Below, piece after piece: positions 44,444 through 53,464 of a stretch of DNA of 64,000 nt (its first letter is position 1; each line of letters opens with the position of its first letter). The notes under the pieces were generated by a model, which saw nothing but the letters and a program-made list of their open reading frames with translations, was not told the DNA's origin and made no database searches. The stretch comes from Paracoccus sp. M683 (lineage in GTDB: Bacteria > Pseudomonadota > Alphaproteobacteria > Rhodobacterales > Rhodobacteraceae): assembly GCF_007096355.1 (NCBI RefSeq), contig NZ_VKDF01000001.1, positions 128,226 through 192,225 on the forward strand. The letters run 5' to 3'. The translations under genes were made by a program, and so were the position numbers.

Positions 44444-45154
44444 ATGCTTGATTTCGGAGGGCTGGTCTATCTGGACGTCCAGAAGACCGGCTCGACCTTC
44501 ATCACCGGCTTTCTGCGTGCCGCCTGCCGCCTGCCTGAACGGCATTATCACCAGCATGGCCGGATCCGCGACGGCTATCGCGCAGAGGCGGTGCATGTCA
44601 TCTCGGTCCGCGATCCGCTGCGGCAATATCTGTCGCTTTACCGCTATGGGCTGGATGGGCGCGGCGGCCTTTGGCACCGGCTGAACCGGCTGAAAGTGGC
44701 GGGGCTTTACACTGACAGTCAGGCGGGGTTTCAGCGCTTTCTGTCGCTGATGCTTGACGCCGATCTGGCCGAAAGCCTTGCCGAGGATTTCCCCCAGACG
44801 GCACGGAAATTCGACATCGGCTTTCTGACCCACCGCCACCTGATGCTGGCCTTGCACAAACCGCTGGCCACGCTGCGATCCATCGACCGCGACGATCTGG
44901 CCAGCGCCTATCGCAAGCGGCGCATCTGGACCGACCGGCTGCGGCAGGAACATCTGACCGATGACCTGCGCGCATTGGTCGCCCGCTATCCCGACCTTCT
45001 GGATGCCGAGGCGGCCGAAACCTTTCTGTCAGCCGCCCCGGCGATCAACCGATCGGCCAGCGGCAGCACCCTGACGACCGACATCCCCCCCGAGTTGCGC
45101 GACCTGCTGCACCGGAAAGAGGCGTTGATTCATCGCGAGTTCTACCCCGATTGA
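44444..45154 (+). CDS. Sulfotransferase-family protein
   Basis: PAPS-dependent sulfotransferase-like protein of 236 residues. The 5'-phosphosulfate loop appears as VYLDVQKTGSTFITGFLRAA and the 3'-phosphate site as VHVISVRDPLRQYLSLYRYG with the conserved Arg and Ser. The rest matches small bacterial carbohydrate-type sulfotransferases loosely. It starts 15 bases after secA with no clear Shine-Dalgarno, so translation may depend on re-initiation. Acceptor unknown. Confidence 0.8.
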   Translation: MLDFGGLVYLDVQKTGSTFITGFLRAACRLPERHYHQHGRIRDGYRAEAVHVISVRDPLRQYLSLYRYGLDGRGGLWHRLNRLKVAGLYTDSQAGFQRFLSLMLDADLAESLAEDFPQTARKFDIGFLTHRHLMLALHKPLATLRSIDRDDLASAYRKRRIWTDRLRQEHLTDDLRALVARYPDLLDAEAAETFLSAAPAINRSASGSTLTTDIPPELRDLLHRKEALIHREFYPD

Positions 45155-45234
45155 TCGCGTCCTGCGCGCCCTGAAAATCAACCATCCAGCCGGTCCCCAG
45201 CCCAGCCTGGCCCGGCCCGGTCCGCGACAGCAGA

Positions 45235-46128
45235 TCAGTCCAGCCGCGCCGGCAGGTCCCATCCACGCAGCAGATCGCCCGCTGCCATCGGCTTCTTGCC
45301 CGCACGCTGCGCCAGCGTGACCTCGATCGCGCCATCGCCACAGGCCACGGTGAACCCGCCCAGCACCTGACCCGGCGCGCCCTGCCCCGCAACGACACGG
45401 CTGCGCAGCAGCTTTACGCGTTCACCCGCGATCTCGCACCAGGCACCGGGGAAGGGCGACAGGCCCCGGATCAGCCGGTCGACGTGGACCGCCGGGCGGG
45501 TCCAGTCCACCCGCGCCTCGGCCTTGTCGATCTTCTGGGCATAGGTGACGCCATCCTCGGCCTGCGGCACCGCCGGCAGGGGAAGTCGGCCCAGCACATC
45601 CACCACCAGTTCCGCCCCCATGACCGCCAGCCGGTCATGCAGATCGGCGGTGCTGTCCTCGGCGCCGATCGCCGTTCGCGCCTCGGCCAGGACGGGGCCG
45701 GTATCCAGCCCTGCCTGCATCTGCATGATCGCCACGCCGGTCTCGGCATCGCCCGCCATCACCGCCCGATGGATCGGTGCCGCCCCACGCCAGCGCGGCA
45801 GCAGGCTAGCATGGATGTTCAGGCAACACAGACGCGGCGCATCCAGAACCGCCTGAGGCAGGATCAGACCATAAGCCACCACCACTGCCACATCCGCGCC
45901 GAATGATGCAAAGACGGCCTGTGCCTCGGCCCCTTTCAGGCTGACCGGCACATGCACCGGGATACCCAATTCCTCGGCCGCCGCCTGCACCGGCGAGGGC
46001 CGAGGCTTCTGCCCCCGGCCCGCCGCACGCGGCGGCTGCGAATAGACCGCCACGACCTGATGCACGGCCGCGATGGCCCGCAAGGCCGGCACCGAGAATT
46101 CGGGTGTTCCCATGAAGATCACGCGCAT
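45235..46128 (-). CDS. fmt: Methionyl-tRNA formyltransferase
   Basis: Formylates initiator Met-tRNA. The 297-residue protein has [20 protein letters not shown], the 10-formyl-THF site [20 protein letters not shown] then [20 protein letters not shown] with catalytic Asn/His, the Asp of [16 protein letters not shown], and the C-terminal OB-fold domain ([20 protein letters not shown]). Normally fmt directly follows def; here the def genes are 5.7 kb upstream on the same strand with an unrelated cassette in between. Confidence 0.97.
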   Translation of the reverse strand: MRVIFMGTPEFSVPALRAIAAVHQVVAVYSQPPRAAGRGQKPRPSPVQAAAEELGIPVHVPVSLKGAEAQAVFASFGADVAVVVAYGLILPQAVLDAPRLCCLNIHASLLPRWRGAAPIHRAVMAGDAETGVAIMQMQAGLDTGPVLAEARTAIGAEDSTADLHDRLAVMGAELVVDVLGRLPLPAVPQAEDGVTYAQKIDKAEARVDWTRPAVHVDRLIRGLSPFPGAWCEIAGERVKLLRSRVVAGQGAPGQVLGGFTVACGDGAIEVTLAQRAGKKPMAAGDLLRGWDLPARLD

Positions 46129-46260
46129 CGTCGCCCTGCCTTTCTGGTGCCTCGCTTGCCGGACCTCCTACCCTGCTTCCGGGGGGCTGCTCAACTCGGC
46201 TTTCGCGGCGGTCGACCGGGGCATCTTGCATCCCGCCCGCGCCGGGTCGACAATCGCGCC

Positions 46261-47925
46261 ATGACGAACAATCCCCTGCCCTTCACCTGCGAGAAACGCG
46301 CGGCTTCCGGCGCACTTGGCGTCGTGGTCAGCAATGCGCCGCTTGGCTCGGCTGCCGGCAACGAAATGCTTGCGGCGGGCGGCAATGCCATCGACGCCGC
46401 GGTTGCCACGCTGCTGACGCTGACCGTGGTGGAACCGATGATGGTCGGCATCGCCGGTGGTGGCATCGCCCATATCCGGCTGGCCGACGGTCGCCATGTG
46501 GTGATCGACGCCATGTCGACCGCCGGCGCAGGTGCCCGGCCCGACATGTTCGACCCCGATCCCGACGGCCCGCCGGGTGAGATGCAGGTGCTGGGCCGCC
46601 GCAATGCGATCGGTCCCTCGGCGGTCGCCGTGCCGGGCAATCTGCGCGGCTGGTGCATGATGCAGGCGGCCTATGGCCGGTTGCCCTTTGCCGATGTGAT
46701 CGAGCCCGCGATCCGCGCCGCGTCGAAAGGCTTTACCGTCAGCCACTATCTGAACGGCGCTATCAGCGAACATGCCGCCGACCTGTTGGCCGATGCCGGG
46801 ATCGCCCGGCTGCTGATGCCCGGCGGCGCGCCTGCGCCCGTGGGCAGCCGGCTGGTCATGGGCGATTACGCCGAAAGCCTGCGGCTGGTGCAGACACAAG
46901 GCGACGCGGCGCTGCATGGCGGCGATCTGGGCCGGGCGCTTGTGGCGCGGCTGTCGACGGTCGCGCCGGATGCCGGGCATCTGACGCTGGACGATCTGGC
47001 CGGCTATCGCGCGATCGAGCGCGATGCCATCTTTGGCAGCTATCGCGGCCATACCATTGCCGGTCCGCCCCCGCCGGCATCCTCGGGCGTGCATGTGGTG
47101 GAAATGCTGAACATGCTGGAACTGCATGATGTCGCGGCCATGGGGTTCGGCACGCCCGCCAGCCTGCATCTGCTGGCCGAGGTCATGCGCATTGGGTTCG
47201 AGGACAGGCAGGCGGCTTCGGGCGACCCCGATTTTGTCGATGTGCCGGTCGGGCTGTTCACCTCCAAGGCCTATGCGCGCGAGGCGCAGGCGCGGCTGCG
47301 GGGCGTTGCCGTGCCGGGCGCAACGCCGCTGCAAACGCCAGAAAGCCGCGATACGACCCATGTGACCGTGGCCGACCGCGACGGCAATGTCGTCGCAGCC
47401 ACCCATACGATCAATGGGCTGTTCGGCGCCTGTTTCATGGTGCCGGGCACGGGCATCATCCCCAACAACTATATGCTGAACTATGACCCCACCCCCGGCC
47501 GGGCGCTGTCGATCCAGCCGGGCAAGCGGGTGCCCACATCCATGGCGCCGATGATGGTTCTGCGCGACGGGCGGCCGGTCTGGGCGCTTGGGCTGCCCGG
47601 TGCGGTGCGGATCTTCCCCTCGGCCATGCAGGCCATCGTCAACCTGATCGACCATGGCATGACCCTGCAACAGGCGGTCGAGGCCCCCCGGATCTGGACC
47701 GCCGGGCATGAGGTCGAACTGGAACCGGCCTATGCGCCCATGGCCGATGCATTGGCGGCGATGGGCCACCGGGTTCGTTTGGTCAAGACCGTGGGTGGTG
47801 GCATGAACGCCATCGCCTTCGACCCGGACGGGATGATGAGCGGCGCGGCCTGCTGGCGGGCCGATGGCACGGTCATGGCGCAGGGCGGCGGCTTGGCGCG
47901 GCCCGGCATACGTTTCCACATCTGA
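46261..47925 (+). CDS. Gamma-glutamyltransferase family protein
   Basis: Ntn-hydrolase of 554 residues of the GGT family. The large subunit part shows GVVVSNAPLGSAAGNEMLAA and GNAIDAAVATLLTLTVVEPM. The autocleavage nucleophile is Thr365 in ESRDTTHVTVADRDGNVVAA, followed by GTGIIPNNYMLNYDPTPGRA. No signal peptide is seen, so the protein may be cytoplasmic and act as an amidohydrolase on an imported glutamyl- or acyl-amide. No strong Shine-Dalgarno precedes the ATG at 46261. It is followed by a D-2-hydroxyacid dehydrogenase gene on the same strand and a convergent TRAP transporter. Confidence 0.9.
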   Translation: MTNNPLPFTCEKRAASGALGVVVSNAPLGSAAGNEMLAAGGNAIDAAVATLLTLTVVEPMMVGIAGGGIAHIRLADGRHVVIDAMSTAGAGARPDMFDPDPDGPPGEMQVLGRRNAIGPSAVAVPGNLRGWCMMQAAYGRLPFADVIEPAIRAASKGFTVSHYLNGAISEHAADLLADAGIARLLMPGGAPAPVGSRLVMGDYAESLRLVQTQGDAALHGGDLGRALVARLSTVAPDAGHLTLDDLAGYRAIERDAIFGSYRGHTIAGPPPPASSGVHVVEMLNMLELHDVAAMGFGTPASLHLLAEVMRIGFEDRQAASGDPDFVDVPVGLFTSKAYAREAQARLRGVAVPGATPLQTPESRDTTHVTVADRDGNVVAATHTINGLFGACFMVPGTGIIPNNYMLNYDPTPGRALSIQPGKRVPTSMAPMMVLRDGRPVWALGLPGAVRIFPSAMQAIVNLIDHGMTLQQAVEAPRIWTAGHEVELEPAYAPMADALAAMGHRVRLVKTVGGGMNAIAFDPDGMMSGAACWRADGTVMAQGGGLARPGIRFHI

Positions 47926-47959
47926 CGCCGGCTGGCGCAATGACAAGGCTGAACCCCCG

Positions 47960-48919
47960 ATGACCCATATCGTGCTGCTGGACCCCGTCGCGCCCGATCG
48001 TCTGGCCCGGATGGCGGATTTTCTGCCGCAAGGATGGCGCTTGTCCAATGCGGCATCGCGCGATGCCGCTGATCAGATGGCCGCCCTGTCCGGTGCCGAT
48101 TTCGCGATTTCGGGCGACATGCCGGTCGATGCCGCGATGATGGCGGTTCCGCGGCTGCAAGCCGTGCATAAATGGGGCGTCGGCTTCGACAATCTGGATC
48201 TGGAGGCAGCACGCCGGCACGGCGTCCGGGTGCTGCGCACGACCGGATCGAATGCCACCGCCGTGGCCGAAACCACGCTTGGCCTTATCCTTGCGGTGAA
48301 CCGAAACATCGCGCGCGGGCATCTGGCCGTCCGACAGGGCGCATGGCCCAAGGGCGAACTGGGGGCCACATCGACCACGCTGACCGGGCGAACGGTAGGG
48401 ATCATCGGCATGGGCTATATCGGCAAGGCTTTGGCCGGGCTGCTCGGCGGCTTTGGCTGCACGGTGATCTATAACAAGCGCAGCCCCCTGTCCGCCGAGG
48501 AGGAAGCCGCCATCAATGCCCGCTTTCAGCCGCTGGATCAGTTGCTTGCAACCTCTGATGTCGTGACCCTGAACTGCGAGTTGAACTCATCGACCGCCAA
48601 TCTGATCGACCGTGACCGGCTGGCGCTGATGAAACCCGACGCCATCCTGATCAATGCCGCACGCGGCGGTGTTCTGGTCGAGACCGATCTGGCCGATGCC
48701 ATCCGTCAGGGCCGGTTGCGCGGGGCCGGCATCGACGTATTCTCGGTCGAGCCGATCCTGCCCGACAATCCGCTTCTGGATCTGGACCGGGTGATCCTGA
48801 CCCCGCATCTTGCGGCGATGTCGGCCGACAGCCTTCAGCCCACGATCCGGCGAATGTTCGGTAACTTCAAGGCCATCGCCGATGGCATCTCACCCGATGC
48901 CATCGACATTCTGGTCTGA
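47960..48919 (+). CDS. D-2-hydroxyacid dehydrogenase
   Basis: NAD(P)-dependent oxidoreductase of 319 residues in the D-isomer-specific family. Nucleotide-binding motif VGIIGMGYIGKALAGLLGGF, the catalytic Arg in LINAARGGVLVETDLADAIR, Glu in IDVFSVEPILPDNPLLDLDR and His in VILTPHLAAMSADSLQ are all in place. The closest well-known relatives reduce glyoxylate, hydroxypyruvate or 3-phosphoglycerate; the substrate here is open. It lies 34 bases after the GGT gene and converges on the TRAP genes, forming a catabolic cassette with them. Confidence 0.92.
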   Translation: MTHIVLLDPVAPDRLARMADFLPQGWRLSNAASRDAADQMAALSGADFAISGDMPVDAAMMAVPRLQAVHKWGVGFDNLDLEAARRHGVRVLRTTGSNATAVAETTLGLILAVNRNIARGHLAVRQGAWPKGELGATSTTLTGRTVGIIGMGYIGKALAGLLGGFGCTVIYNKRSPLSAEEEAAINARFQPLDQLLATSDVVTLNCELNSSTANLIDRDRLALMKPDAILINAARGGVLVETDLADAIRQGRLRGAGIDVFSVEPILPDNPLLDLDRVILTPHLAAMSADSLQPTIRRMFGNFKAIADGISPDAIDILV

Positions 48920-48928
48920 TCCGTCGGC

Positions 48929-50209
48929 CTAGCGCATCAGCATGGCCGGCCAGATCGTGATCTGCGGGATCACGATCAGCAGCCCCAGCACGATCAGCAT
49001 GACGCCAAAGATCTTGGACATCTCGCCCAGTGCCTTGTGCATCCCGATCTTGGCGATGGACGACGCAATCAGCAGGCACAGCCCATAGGGCGGCGTGACC
49101 AGCCCAAGCGACAGGCTGACGCAGGCGACGATCCCGTATTGCACCGGATCCACGCCGGCCGCCGTGATCGCCGGCAGGAACAGCGGCCCGATGATCACGA
49201 TGATGACCAGACTGTCCAGAAACAGCCCCAGCACCAGGCAGACCAGCGCCACACCCAGCAGCAGCAGCAGCGGGCTTTGCGCATCGTCGAAGTAACCGGC
49301 GATCAGTTGCGGCACCCCGTAATAGGTCAGCAACCAGGCAAAGAACCCCGCCGCCCCAAGGCAGAACAGAGACAGCGACATCAACCTGACACTGCTGACC
49401 AGTTCCTGCACAAAGGCCTTGGCGCTGAGTTCCTTGAACAGTCCCGCCCCCACCAGGATGGCATAGACCACGGCAAGGATCGACGCCTCGGTCGGGGTGG
49501 CGATGCCGAACAGGATGCCGCCCAGCAGGATCAGCGGCAGAACCATGCCGGGCGCAGCGGCCAGAAAAGCTGCGCGGCGTTCGGATCTGGGTGCCTTGAT
49601 GCCCTGGGTGCCGACATGATGGCGGCGGCACCACAGTGCGATATAGATCATCTGCGCCCCGGCGATCATGATGCCGGGCAGGACGCCTGCCGCGAAAAGC
49701 TGTGACACCGAGGTATTGGTCACGGCCCCCCAGACGATCAGCGTGATGCTGGGCGGGATGATCGTGCCCAGCACCGATGATGCCGCCGTCACCGCGACCG
49801 AAAAGGCCGCGCTGAAGCCCTTGCGCTGCATCGCCGGGATCAGGACCGAGCCGACGCCGGCCGTATCGGCCGTGGACGACCCCGAGACCCCCGCAAACAG
49901 CATGCTGACCAGCACGTTCACATGGGCGATACCGCCCCGGATATGCCCGATCCGCGCATCGGCATAGCGGATCAGCCTGTCCGTCACCCCCGATGCATTC
50001 ATCAGGTTGCCGGCCAGCAGGAAGAAGGGCACCGCCAGCAGGACAAAGCTGTCCAGCGAGTTGAAGATGCGCTGTGACAGCATCACATCGGTCAGGCGCG
50101 GTTCCATCAGAACCGGGGGCAGCGTGGCCAGGATCAACGCAAAGGCGATGGGCACGCCGGCCAGGACCGCCAGCCCAAAGACCAGAAACATCAGCAGAAC
50201 GGGGTCCAT
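48929..50209 (-). CDS. TRAP transporter large permease (DctM family), cluster 2
   Basis: Membrane subunit of 426 residues. Conserved loop LVSMLFAGVSGSSTADTAGV, GTIIPPSITLIVWGAVTNTS, GGILFGIATPTEASILAVVY and LSLGLVTPPYGLCLLIASSI mark the family. It starts one base after the small permease stop. It converges with the hydroxyacid dehydrogenase gene. The transported acid is unknown; a 2-hydroxy or amide-linked carboxylate would fit the two enzyme genes opposite it. Confidence 0.93.
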   Translation of the reverse strand: MDPVLLMFLVFGLAVLAGVPIAFALILATLPPVLMEPRLTDVMLSQRIFNSLDSFVLLAVPFFLLAGNLMNASGVTDRLIRYADARIGHIRGGIAHVNVLVSMLFAGVSGSSTADTAGVGSVLIPAMQRKGFSAAFSVAVTAASSVLGTIIPPSITLIVWGAVTNTSVSQLFAAGVLPGIMIAGAQMIYIALWCRRHHVGTQGIKAPRSERRAAFLAAAPGMVLPLILLGGILFGIATPTEASILAVVYAILVGAGLFKELSAKAFVQELVSSVRLMSLSLFCLGAAGFFAWLLTYYGVPQLIAGYFDDAQSPLLLLLGVALVCLVLGLFLDSLVIIVIIGPLFLPAITAAGVDPVQYGIVACVSLSLGLVTPPYGLCLLIASSIAKIGMHKALGEMSKIFGVMLIVLGLLIVIPQITIWPAMLMR

Positions 50210-50210
50210 G

Positions 50211-50678
50211 TCAGGCCTCCTCGCCGGCTTGGTTGGTGATGCCGGCCAGCCGCAACAGGGCGCCGATCACGATCAGCACGCCACCCACCAGCAGCGCGGA
50301 ATAGATCCAATAGGCAGGCAGGCCCGATACCTGCGAGACCCGCCCGGCGCCGCGCTGAACGAAGGTCAGGGACGAGCTGACCAGATAGATCCCGCCGGCC
50401 AGTGACCCCAGACGACCGATCAGCCGAAAGGCGCGCGGGGCGACATCTTCCATCACCGACAGGCGGAAATGGGTTTCCTCGAACACGGCCAGACCCGCGC
50501 CCAGCATCACCGCCCAGATCAGCAGCCCGCGAGAGATTTCTTCGGTCCACAGAAAGCTGGGGATCCAGGAAAGATAGCGTGACAGGACCTGATAAAAGAC
50601 CAGTGCCCCAAGCACCGCCAGAAGGGTCGCGCAAACCCAGGTCAGGATATTTTGCACGACATCGGCAAAGCGTTGCAT
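50211..50678 (-). CDS. TRAP transporter small permease (DctQ family), cluster 2
   Basis: Four-helix membrane protein of 155 residues. Signature segments are LLAVLGALVFYQVLSRYLSW, PSFLWTEEISRGLLIWAVML, GLAVFEETHFRLSVMEDVAP and the C-terminal span YWIYSALLVGGVLIVIGALL. These are typical of DctQ. It lies between the binding protein and large permease genes of the same transporter and is 21 bases downstream of the former. Confidence 0.92.
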   Translation of the reverse strand: MQRFADVVQNILTWVCATLLAVLGALVFYQVLSRYLSWIPSFLWTEEISRGLLIWAVMLGAGLAVFEETHFRLSVMEDVAPRAFRLIGRLGSLAGGIYLVSSSLTFVQRGAGRVSQVSGLPAYWIYSALLVGGVLIVIGALLRLAGITNQAGEEA

Positions 50679-50699
50679 TCCCGGACCCCCGATTGCCTG

Positions 50700-51680
50700 T
50701 TACTGCGCCGAAATCTTGGTGGCGAAACCATCAAGCCCCAGTTCCACCAGAACCGGCGCGATGGCCTCGCTGACCTTGGCGCGGATTGCGTCGCGATCGG
50801 CATCGACCAGGTTCATGCCATGCTGCTCGGCCAGTTCGGCGCGGCTTTTGGCATCGAAATCATGCTCGATCTCGCGCTGATGCTGGGCAGCTTCGCGCGC
50901 GGCCTGTGCCACGGCTTCCTGATGCTCGGGCGACAGACCGTCGAACCGCAGCTTGGAAAAGACCAGCGGACGGGTGACGATTTCATGCTCGGTCAGGACA
51001 TAGTTCTTGGCCTGCTCATAGAATTTCATGCGCAGGACCCATTCCGGTTCGTTTTCCAGCCCGTCGATGACGCCCAGCTGAAGCGCGTTATAGATCTCGT
51101 TATAGGCGACGACGCTTGGCGTGGCGCCGATCGCCTCCCACGCGGCGACCAGCAGCGGGCTGGGGTGCAGGCGCATCTTCAGCCCGCCCAGATTGGTGGC
51201 GTCGCTGACCTCGGGCTTGGCCACCAGATTGCGAACCGAACCGCCGAAATAGCCCAGAATCATGACATCGCTGCGCTCGGCGGTCAGATCGGCCAGTTCC
51301 TGCCCGATCTCGCCATCGCTGACGGCTTTCCAATGGTCGAAGTCGCGGAACAGGAAGGGCGTGGACAGAACCTGCAATTCAGGCACGAACTCGGCCATCT
51401 CGCCCGGCGGCAGCGCGGCGATGTCGACCTGGCCGCCGATCAGCTGTTCGAAAACCTCGGTATTGCCGCCCAGCTGCCCGTCGGGAAAGATCTTGACGGT
51501 CAGCTCGCCATTGGTCAGTTCCGACAGCCTTTCGCCGAAGAATTCAAACCCCTGACCCTGCGCCGTTTCCAGCGGGCCGATCAGCGCCGCAATGATTTCC
51601 TCGGCCTGGGCCTGCCCCGACGCAAGCATCGCGCCCATGGCGATCACCGATGCAGCAATGCGAGATTTCACTTTCAGCAT
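50700..51680 (-). CDS. TRAP transporter solute-binding protein (DctP family), cluster 2
   Basis: Periplasmic binding protein of 326 residues: signal peptide MLKVKSRIAASVIAMGAMLA cleaved near GQAQAEEI, then the family pattern GGQVDIAALPPGEMAEFVPE, LGGLKMRLHPSPLLVAAWEA (substrate-binding Arg) and NEIYNALQLGVIDGLENEPE. AGGAGGAAGA lies just upstream of ATG 51680. Two copies of an AAAATTGGAACG element stand upstream of the gene and probably control the operon. Confidence 0.93.
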   Translation of the reverse strand: MLKVKSRIAASVIAMGAMLASGQAQAEEIIAALIGPLETAQGQGFEFFGERLSELTNGELTVKIFPDGQLGGNTEVFEQLIGGQVDIAALPPGEMAEFVPELQVLSTPFLFRDFDHWKAVSDGEIGQELADLTAERSDVMILGYFGGSVRNLVAKPEVSDATNLGGLKMRLHPSPLLVAAWEAIGATPSVVAYNEIYNALQLGVIDGLENEPEWVLRMKFYEQAKNYVLTEHEIVTRPLVFSKLRFDGLSPEHQEAVAQAAREAAQHQREIEHDFDAKSRAELAEQHGMNLVDADRDAIRAKVSEAIAPVLVELGLDGFATKISAQ

Positions 51681-51710
51681 AAGACTCTTCCTCCTCAAGA
51701 AGCAGTAAAC

Positions 51711-51767
51711 CGTTCCAATTTTTCGGCGGATTTCCTCAAGACGCAACTGGAACGTTCCAATTTTCGG
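51711..51767 (-). promoter_or_regulatory. Tandem operator-like repeats upstream of TRAP cluster 2
   Basis: On the minus strand an AAAATTGGAACG element occurs twice with its matching bases 42 positions apart, at 51753-51767 and 51711-51726 (plus-strand CGTTCCAATTTT). The upstream copy extends into the perfect palindrome TGGAACGTTCCA at 51748-51759. The downstream copy is a degenerate half (CGGTTTA instead of CGTTCCA). A spacing of four helical turns suggests two dimers on one DNA face. The regulator is not encoded nearby in the window. Confidence 0.6.
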
Positions 51768-51847
51768 ATACGACTTAGCCGAGGTTCTGTCAAGTCTGAA
51801 CTTGGCGGTCTGGATGGGCCAAGACGGCTGCGCCCAGCGGGATGCGG

Positions 51848-52348
51848 TCAGCGGCGGGTCAGCTTGGCCGACTTCTGCACCAGCATCTTGCGCCGCAGTG
51901 GCGACAGGTGATCGACATAGACGCGACCGTTCAAATGGTCGATCTGATGCTGCACGCTGGTGGCCCAAAGGCCGACGAAATCGCGGTCCTCGATCTGGCC
52001 CTGATCGTTCAGAAAGCGGATGGTGACCGCGCGGGGCCGCTCGATCCGGGCGGACACGCCGGGCAGATTCGGGCTGGCCTCTTCATGGGCGCGCAGCTTG
52101 ACGCTGGCATGCAGCACCTCGGGATTGGCCATGCGAATGGCCTGCCCGCGCTTGTCGGATGCATCGACCACGGCCAACCGCTGCATGATGCCGATCTGCG
52201 GCGCAGCAAGGCCGACACCGGGCATTGCCTCCATCGTGTCGATCATGTCGTCCCAGATCATGCGCACCGTCTCGGTCACGGACTCGACCGCGGCAGCGGG
52301 CATGTGCAACCGCCGGTCGCCATAGGGCACAAAGGCGCGCACGGTCAT
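51848..52348 (-). CDS. Degenerate peptide deformylase-like protein
   Basis: PDF-fold protein of 166 residues and third gene of a def triplet. Motif 1 is intact (MPGVGLAAPQIGIMQRL). Motif 2, normally EGCLS with the metal-binding Cys, is replaced by HEEASPNLPGVSA and lacks Cys. Motif 3, normally QHExDH, reads SVQHQIDHLNG, so the catalytic Glu is Gln while both His ligands remain. Metal binding and deformylation by the usual mechanism are therefore unlikely. Its start overlaps the def-2 stop by 4 bases (ATGA). It may be regulatory or bind formylated peptides; unknown. Confidence 0.88.
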   Translation of the reverse strand: MTVRAFVPYGDRRLHMPAAAVESVTETVRMIWDDMIDTMEAMPGVGLAAPQIGIMQRLAVVDASDKRGQAIRMANPEVLHASVKLRAHEEASPNLPGVSARIERPRAVTIRFLNDQGQIEDRDFVGLWATSVQHQIDHLNGRVYVDHLSPLRRKMLVQKSAKLTRR

Positions 52349-52872
52349 TCGGTCGCACCCCCGGTTCCGATATGCGGAATATCGACGATCAACCGCCCGT
52401 CCAGATGATCGGCCTCGTGCTGGGCAATGCGGGCGGCGGGGCCGGTCATCTCGCGGTTCTGGATTCTGCCCGCCAGATCGAACCAGCGGATGTGAATGCG
52501 CGAGGCACGGGTCACCTGCACCGGCTGATCGGGGATCGAAAGACAGCGCTCCTCGGCTGTTTCCAGCGGGCCGTGCCGGGCGATTATTTCCGGGTCCAGC
52601 ATCAGCAGCGGCTCGGATGTGCCGGATTTCCAGCCCGCATCCATCACGAAGGCGCGCCGCAGCACGCCGACCTGCGGCGCGGCAAGCCCCCGCCCCTGCG
52701 CGTCATACATGGTGACCAGCATATCGGCCGCCATCTGCGACAGTTCCGGCCCCGTCAGGTAGCCCGCAGGCGCACAGCGCGTGACCAGCATCGGATCGGG
52801 ATGCTTCAGAATCGGCAAGACCCGCCCCGGCGGCAGATCTGCCGGCAGATCGGGGGCCGGCCCCTCAGGCAC
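52345..52872 (-). CDS. Second peptide deformylase paralogue
   Basis: Peptide deformylase-like protein of 175 residues. Motif 1 GRGLAAPQVGVLRRAFVMD, motif 2 TAEERCLSIPD (ERCLS rather than EGCLS, Cys kept) and motif 3 RIAQHEADHLDGRLIVD (HExDH complete) are present, so metal and catalytic residues are intact apart from the Gly-to-Arg change. The start codon is GTG at 52872, overlapping the def-3 stop by 8 bases. It may be a working second deformylase or a specialised one. Confidence 0.9.
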   Translation of the reverse strand: MPEGPAPDLPADLPPGRVLPILKHPDPMLVTRCAPAGYLTGPELSQMAADMLVTMYDAQGRGLAAPQVGVLRRAFVMDAGWKSGTSEPLLMLDPEIIARHGPLETAEERCLSIPDQPVQVTRASRIHIRWFDLAGRIQNREMTGPAARIAQHEADHLDGRLIVDIPHIGTGGATE

Positions 52873-53386
52873 GGGCCTTCTCGCGCTTCAGCTTGACCAT
52901 CCTGCGGGTGATCATCTGCCGCTTGATCGCCGAGATGTGGTCGATGAACAGCACCCCGTTCAGGTGATCCAGTTCGTGCTGGGCGCAGGTGGCCCAAAGC
53001 CCGTCGAATTCCTCGCTATGGTTCTTGCCGTCCAGGCCCATCCAGCGCATCCGCACCTGCGCCGGGCGGGTCACCTCGGCATATTGGTCGGGGATCGACA
53101 GGCAGCCTTCGTCATAGACGTTCTTCTCGTCCGAGGCCCATTCGATCTCGGGGTTGATCAGGACGATCGGCCGCGGCTCGGCCTCGGGGTCGCGGGTGGC
53201 ATCCATGACGAAAATCCGCCCGGACACACCGACCTGCGGCGCGGCAAGGCCGATGCCCGGCGCGTCATACATTGTGGCCAACATGTCGGCGGCCAGCGTC
53301 TCGATCTCGGGCGTGACGCGGGCAATCGGGGCGGCAACCTTTTTCAGGCGCGGGTCGGGATGGATCAGGATCGGGCGCAAAGTCAT
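52865..53386 (-). CDS. def: Peptide deformylase
   Basis: Canonical deformylase of 173 residues that removes the formyl group from nascent proteins. All three motifs are standard: PGIGLAAPQVGVSGRIFVMD, VYDEGCLSIPDQYAEV and TCAQHELDHLNGVLFIDHIS. First of three overlapping def genes. In most Rhodobacterales the set continues directly into fmt, but here fmt is 5.7 kb away. Confidence 0.97.
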   Translation of the reverse strand: MTLRPILIHPDPRLKKVAAPIARVTPEIETLAADMLATMYDAPGIGLAAPQVGVSGRIFVMDATRDPEAEPRPIVLINPEIEWASDEKNVYDEGCLSIPDQYAEVTRPAQVRMRWMGLDGKNHSEEFDGLWATCAQHELDHLNGVLFIDHISAIKRQMITRRMVKLKREKARA

Positions 53387-53464
53387 GATTTGTCAGATAG
53401 GGCAAGCCTTGGCCATGCGCAACAAGCCGCGTATGCAGGGCTGACAGCTTTGCAGGGGACGATC

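Noticed and set aside
41567..44953. A minus-strand frame of over 1100 codons opposite secA
   Set aside because: It is the antisense shadow of a GC-rich coding region; the plus strand encodes full SecA, and the reverse product has no domain or start signal.
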